64,000 nt of DNA from contig NZ_CP008852.1 in assembly GCF_000725345.1 (NCBI RefSeq), positions 4,911,001-4,975,000 of the forward strand. The letters are read 5' to 3'. This document shows positions 60,409-64,000 of this stretch, in pieces (position 1 is the stretch's first letter; each line of letters starts with the position of its first letter). The position numbers and the translations under genes were made by a program. The stretch is from Pelosinus sp. UFO1 (GTDB taxonomy: Bacteria > Bacillota > Negativicutes > DSM-13327). The notes under the pieces were generated by a model, which worked only from the letters and a program-made list of their open reading frames with translations, was not told the origin of the DNA and made no database searches.

Positions 60409-62310
60409 ATGATAAGAGAGCGGCGCAGTAAAGAAAAGCTTGAAACCTATTACGAAAAGTTTACTAGTACGGGTGTAATGGACCCCAATGTACACCCCTG
60501 GGTAGCCGATTCCTGGGAAAAAAGCCGGAAACAAGGTATTCCTTCAAAGGACTTACCTAAATTGATTAAGCTTAACAAGGAAGAATTAGCTAGAAGACAA
60601 CATTTACATCATGCAGCGATGGAATATCTAAATGGTTTGTACAATCAAACTAGGGAGCATTTCAATGTATATAACTTAAGTCTTTTGTTGTTAGACCAAG
60701 AGTGTTATGTAATGAAAAATTATGCGTTGCCATTTTTTCAAAAGAGTCCTGGAGAATTAGAAGGATCAAGATTGGCAGAAGAAGATATAGGAACATCAAG
60801 TATTAGTATTGTTCATGAACATAAGGTACCCTTCTTACTATTTGGTCCAGAAATGTGGATTAAGGAATGTCAGGATGGTGACGCCTGCTCTGTGCCAATT
60901 ATGGTAGATGGTCAGTTAGTATATATTGTAACAATCGTGTCAGTAGAGCAAGAATCATTACCCTACAGTGCAGTGGTATCTTTGCTACTCAGTATTAAAT
61001 ATTCTATGGAACAGCATTTAACTATCTTAGACCAGTTAGAGGCACGTCATGCGATTTTAGATTCCGTACCCTTTGCGGTGTATCACATTGTACCAGGCGG
61101 CGATGTTGTCTATAGTAATAAGTTAGGGAAAAGCCGTTTGGCGGGGATTGATGCTGTTAATAATGATATTGTAGCGAACCTAAATGATGTGGTCTTGAAT
61201 TATCGTCATACACCCTTGTATAAAGGTTTCAAAGGAATACCATCCTATAATAAAGAAGTGACATGGATTACCCAGCGAAAAACATACGAAGATATTACTA
61301 CGGTAATACCTCTAGAGCAGGAGAAGGCAGTAACCAGTGTTGTTGCCGTGTCTTTGCCAATTGAGGATTTGAGAACCCTAGTTGCTCATGCTGTTGGCTA
61401 CAAAGCCAGATATAGCCTTGCTAGTATGGTAGGAGAAACTCCTGTATTCATTACAATGCAAGAAAAGGCAGGAAGAGTAGCCCGTAATAACAATCACCTA
61501 TTATTGCAAGGGGAATCTGGTACTGGTAAGCAACGGATGGCCCATGCAATACATCAAGCAAGTGTCAGAGCTGCTGGTCCGCTCATTTCATTAAAGTGCG
61601 GTGATATACTGCCAGAAGTATTAGAGGAAGAATTGTTTGGTAGTGGTGAATATAAAGATGAAAGCCGCCCAGGGAAACTAGAGCTGGCTAATGGCGGTAC
61701 CTTATTCTTAGATGAAATTGAAAAGATGCCCCTGCATGTAGCTTCCCAATTAGCTGAATGTTTGAAAGAACGCCAGTTACGCCGTGTAGGTGAAGATGTG
61801 CAGCGTAGTTTTGATATTCGTATCATTGCAGCCTGCGATAGTGATTTGAAACGCTTAACAGAAAAGGGAGTTTTCTTTGCACCTCTATATGAGATCATCT
61901 CAAAAAGTATGATTCGCATTCCACCCCTGCGGGCGCGACGTGAAGACATCCCTTTGCTGGCAGAACATATTATTGAAGAATTGGCGGAGCAGCATAATAT
62001 GCCAGTAAAGGAACTACTGAGCGAGGCAAAAGAGCTTTTGATGTCATATGAATGGCCTGGTAACATTAAACAGTTACAAGGAGTGGTAGAGCAGGCCTTC
62101 TTTAATACAGAAGGAAGTAAAATTGCTTTGAAGGATATTAGCCTGCTTGGTGAGACGGGCATTAGTTCTGCTTGGAAAGAAGATAAAGAGATCTTTGTAG
62201 AGGCATGGAAGGTTGCCGGTGGTAACATTAGCCGTTTAGCGAATATGTTAGATGTTAGTCGTGTTACGTTGTACAGATATTTGAAAAAATTTGGTTTAGA
62301 TAAAGAATAG
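60409..62310 (+). CDS. AcoR/TyrR-like regulator with AAA+ domain lacking GAFTGA
   Basis: A 633-residue protein built like an NtrC-type activator: N-terminal sensor (about 20-205, AcoR-like VHPWVADSWEKSRKQGI), PAS-like region (210-320), AAA+ core (330-565) with GESGTGK, GTLFLDEIEKMPLHVASQL and RARREDIPLL, and Fis HTH (GGNISRLANMLDVSRVTLYRYLKKF). At the usual place of GAFTGA it reads EELFGSGEYKDESRPGKLE: the sigma-54 contact loop is missing. Like TyrR it probably acts with sigma-70 or as a repressor. trmB starts 20 bases after the stop. Confidence 0.88.
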   Translation: MIRERRSKEKLETYYEKFTSTGVMDPNVHPWVADSWEKSRKQGIPSKDLPKLIKLNKEELARRQHLHHAAMEYLNGLYNQTREHFNVYNLSLLLLDQECYVMKNYALPFFQKSPGELEGSRLAEEDIGTSSISIVHEHKVPFLLFGPEMWIKECQDGDACSVPIMVDGQLVYIVTIVSVEQESLPYSAVVSLLLSIKYSMEQHLTILDQLEARHAILDSVPFAVYHIVPGGDVVYSNKLGKSRLAGIDAVNNDIVANLNDVVLNYRHTPLYKGFKGIPSYNKEVTWITQRKTYEDITTVIPLEQEKAVTSVVAVSLPIEDLRTLVAHAVGYKARYSLASMVGETPVFITMQEKAGRVARNNNHLLLQGESGTGKQRMAHAIHQASVRAAGPLISLKCGDILPEVLEEELFGSGEYKDESRPGKLELANGGTLFLDEIEKMPLHVASQLAECLKERQLRRVGEDVQRSFDIRIIAACDSDLKRLTEKGVFFAPLYEIISKSMIRIPPLRARREDIPLLAEHIIEELAEQHNMPVKELLSEAKELLMSYEWPGNIKQLQGVVEQAFFNTEGSKIALKDISLLGETGISSAWKEDKEIFVEAWKVAGGNISRLANMLDVSRVTLYRYLKKFGLDKE

Positions 62311-62330
62311 AGGATATAGGTGGTATAGGA

Positions 62331-63020
62331 ATGCGACTAAGAAGAAAGCCGTGGGTAGACGCGGCCTTAGAAGAATATAAAGATATCGTAGTAATAAAAG
62401 AAATTCCCTATGGTACTTATGGAAAGCCAGATCAGGAGAGAACGAATGTTCATGAGCATAGAAAAGGGCATTGGCATGAAGTTTTTGGTCGAAATGCGCC
62501 TTTGCACGTTGAACTTGGAACAGGTAAGGGGAAGTTCATCACCCAGTTGGCAGAAGAAAATCCAGAAATTAATTTTATTGGAATTGAGGCCCAACAAGAT
62601 GTTTTATACTATGCGGCCCTAAAGGCAAGGGAAAAGAACCTTACTAATGTTCGGTTGCTTGTTTTTGATATTAACCAAGTATTAGATATTTTCGCTCCAG
62701 GTGAGGTAGATCGATTCTATATTAACTTTTGTGATCCATGGCCTAAGGCGCGGCATGCTAGACGACGTTTAACCCATGCCAACTTCCTGGACAAGTATCG
62801 CCTACTACTAGCAAAGGGCGGAGAAATATTCTTTAAGACCGATAATAGGCCTCTATTTGATTTTTCATTAGAGCAGTTTGCAGCTTGTAATTTAGAAGTA
62901 AACCAAGTAACTTTTGATTTGCATAAGAGTGATTATCAAGGAAATGTAATGACAGAATATGAGACGAAATTTAGTGGCATGGGTACAAGTATTAATCGGT
63001 GTGAGATAAAATTTCCATAG
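62331..63020 (+). CDS. trmB: tRNA (guanine-46-N7)-methyltransferase
   Basis: A 229-residue TrmB. MRLRRKPWVDAALEEYKDIV is the typical N-terminus; SAM motif I is VELGTGKGKFITQLA; the family motif FCDPWPKARHARRRLTHANFL binds the tRNA and catalyses; the end has TEYETKF. It methylates G46 in the variable loop. It follows the activator gene by 20 bases, so it may share its transcript, an odd pairing for a housekeeping enzyme. GTGG-type site (AGGTGG) upstream of ATG. Confidence 0.93.
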   Translation: MRLRRKPWVDAALEEYKDIVVIKEIPYGTYGKPDQERTNVHEHRKGHWHEVFGRNAPLHVELGTGKGKFITQLAEENPEINFIGIEAQQDVLYYAALKAREKNLTNVRLLVFDINQVLDIFAPGEVDRFYINFCDPWPKARHARRRLTHANFLDKYRLLLAKGGEIFFKTDNRPLFDFSLEQFAACNLEVNQVTFDLHKSDYQGNVMTEYETKFSGMGTSINRCEIKFP

Positions 63021-63112
63021 AAAATATTGTTTTTAAAAAATTTTTATAACAGAAATCAAAGTTGCGGCATAGAATGTAACAAATGTAGTGGGAGCAAAAA
63101 GGGAGTGTTGCT

Positions 63113-64000
63113 ATGCCGCGTCAAAACATGTCTTATATGGTTCCTGAGCCCTTGGAACCACTCAACGTAGAAGAAATGAAATTTTGGTTGCGAATCATGG
63201 AAGAGCATGCCATATTTATTAAGTCCGGTTTACCTAAAGATAATTCTGACTTAATCGATGAGGCCGAATCTTTTCAACGTGAATTCGAATCCTTGCGCGT
63301 ACGCGCGGAAAGAGTACAAAATGACAAGAAATTCATGGAGATCGTTACTGACGCTCAGGTTTTAGTAAAGGACTTTTATACTTATAAACGTGGTTTATTA
63401 CATCAGATGCTCGAGTGCAAATTAGCGGGTTGTAATTTTCCCCTGTTCTTAGATCATATGGCTCGTGAAGCAGAATATTTCCTGCGTCTATTAGAAAAAA
63501 TGAAAAATTGCAGAGTGGCTTTAAGCGGGGGAACAAAGGCACAAGAAAATGTATTTTGGCTTCGTATTATGGCGGATCATACTTATTTTATTAGTCATTT
63601 ATTAGATCCTTCTGAACGTAAATTAATTCAGACTGCAAATGAGTTTTCCCAAGAATTTGATGAATTATTTTTGCAAGGAAGAGATTTCTCTAGTATGTTG
63701 CAGGGGTATCCTGAGGTTCCTTCTTTCAAACGGTTTATTCAAGATGTTCGTGTTTCCGTTTTGCGTCTGAGAGATTTTAAACGTGCCGCACAAGATATGA
63801 TCGAAGAGTGCCGTTTAGTAGGATTAATTCCTGCCTTGCTGGCAGATCATTTTAGACGAGAAGCCGAGCATTTTCTATTAATCTTGACGATGATGGAAAA
63901 AGGCGTCGTGAAAAACATGGCGGTTGCATCCTTGGAGGATATTGGAGAGACCCCTTTAATGGAAACAATAATAGACACGAATGATAAGTGTAAGATACCG
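63113..64000 (+). CDS. DUF2935 protein, cut by right window edge
   Basis: At least 296 residues are encoded with no stop before the window end. Two tandem helical DUF2935 units are visible: EEMKFWLRIMEEHAIFIKSGL and, 127 residues on, ENVFWLRIMADHTYFISHLLD, each followed by a second helix pair (HMAREAEYFLRLLEKM; HFRREAEHFLLILTMM). Repeated H and E positions in these four-helix units could bind metal, like hemerythrin or ferritin-like folds, but that is inference. Function unknown; the family is common in spore-forming Firmicutes. Start ATG behind GGGAG. Confidence 0.85.
   Translation, partial: MPRQNMSYMVPEPLEPLNVEEMKFWLRIMEEHAIFIKSGLPKDNSDLIDEAESFQREFESLRVRAERVQNDKKFMEIVTDAQVLVKDFYTYKRGLLHQMLECKLAGCNFPLFLDHMAREAEYFLRLLEKMKNCRVALSGGTKAQENVFWLRIMADHTYFISHLLDPSERKLIQTANEFSQEFDELFLQGRDFSSMLQGYPEVPSFKRFIQDVRVSVLRLRDFKRAAQDMIEECRLVGLIPALLADHFRREAEHFLLILTMMEKGVVKNMAVASLEDIGETPLMETIIDTNDKCKIP

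Overview
The window reads as chromosomal DNA of an AT-rich, anaerobic, diderm Firmicute. The best guess is Sporomusaceae/Negativicutes (Pelosinus- or Sporomusa-like). This is inferred from strong Firmicute ribosome binding sites combined with an OmpH/Skp-like exported protein, sigma-54 regulation, many one-component sensors, chemotaxis receptors and HD-GYP proteins. No 16S gene is present to confirm it.

Layout. 1-3.4 kb: left-edge Abi_C-type protein, two XRE regulators, a zinc sugar-alcohol dehydrogenase and a decayed GntP permease. 3.4-13.6 kb: accessory genes (GNAT acetyltransferase, RecD/Dda-like helicase, CutC, tRNA-Ala, vanadium haloperoxidase, FMN-binding oxidase, an overlapping HAD nucleotidase + primase-like pair, pirin, CDGSH protein) mixed with gene fragments and short repeats. 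13.0-19.9 kb: XRE-cupin regulator divergent from an ATC hydrolase/cysteine desulfidase operon, then an MFS permease, cytoplasmic MCP, AraC regulator and B3/B4 protein. 20.4-24.0 kb: an operon of four exported proteins, one frameshifted. 24.5-27.5 kb: permease/DUF1980/YibE-F module bracketed by two diverged copies of a terminator plus AraC 3' end. 27.6-31.6 kb: AraC regulator, DhuD- and DhuI-like uronate enzymes, NhaC antiporter. 31.7-34.0 kb: c-di-GMP-I riboswitch and MCP.

34.1-48.0 kb is an aldarate catabolic region. A PrpR_N-type sigma-54 activator is divergent from a LarA-like gene and garD; a sigma-54 promoter and a perfect 38-bp palindrome lie between them. An iron alcohol dehydrogenase has its own sigma-54 promoter. 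An IclR regulator precedes an operon of MFS transporter, two glucarate dehydratases, a DapA-family lyase and garR. Together these predict uptake of glucarate/galactarate, dehydration to 5-keto-4-deoxyglucarate, cleavage to pyruvate and tartronate semialdehyde, and reduction to glycerate.

48-64 kb holds housekeeping and sensory genes: a BusR-like regulator, dapB, alpha/beta hydrolase, NERD protein, citXG fusion, two HD-GYP proteins, SemiSWEET behind a structured leader, a small sirohaem reductase-like protein, an H-NOX-MCP oxygen/NO sensor, an activator lacking GAFTGA, trmB and a DUF2935 protein cut by the right edge. Four copies of a roughly 105-bp structured repeat sit just after intrinsic terminators at 41.5, 49.4, 55.6 and 60.1 kb.

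Most notable for follow-up: the four-copy structured repeat, the HAD/primase-like pair, the LarA-like gene in the sigma-54 aldarate regulon, the leader RNA of the SemiSWEET gene, and the H-NOX receptor that keeps the oxygen-stabilising tyrosine.
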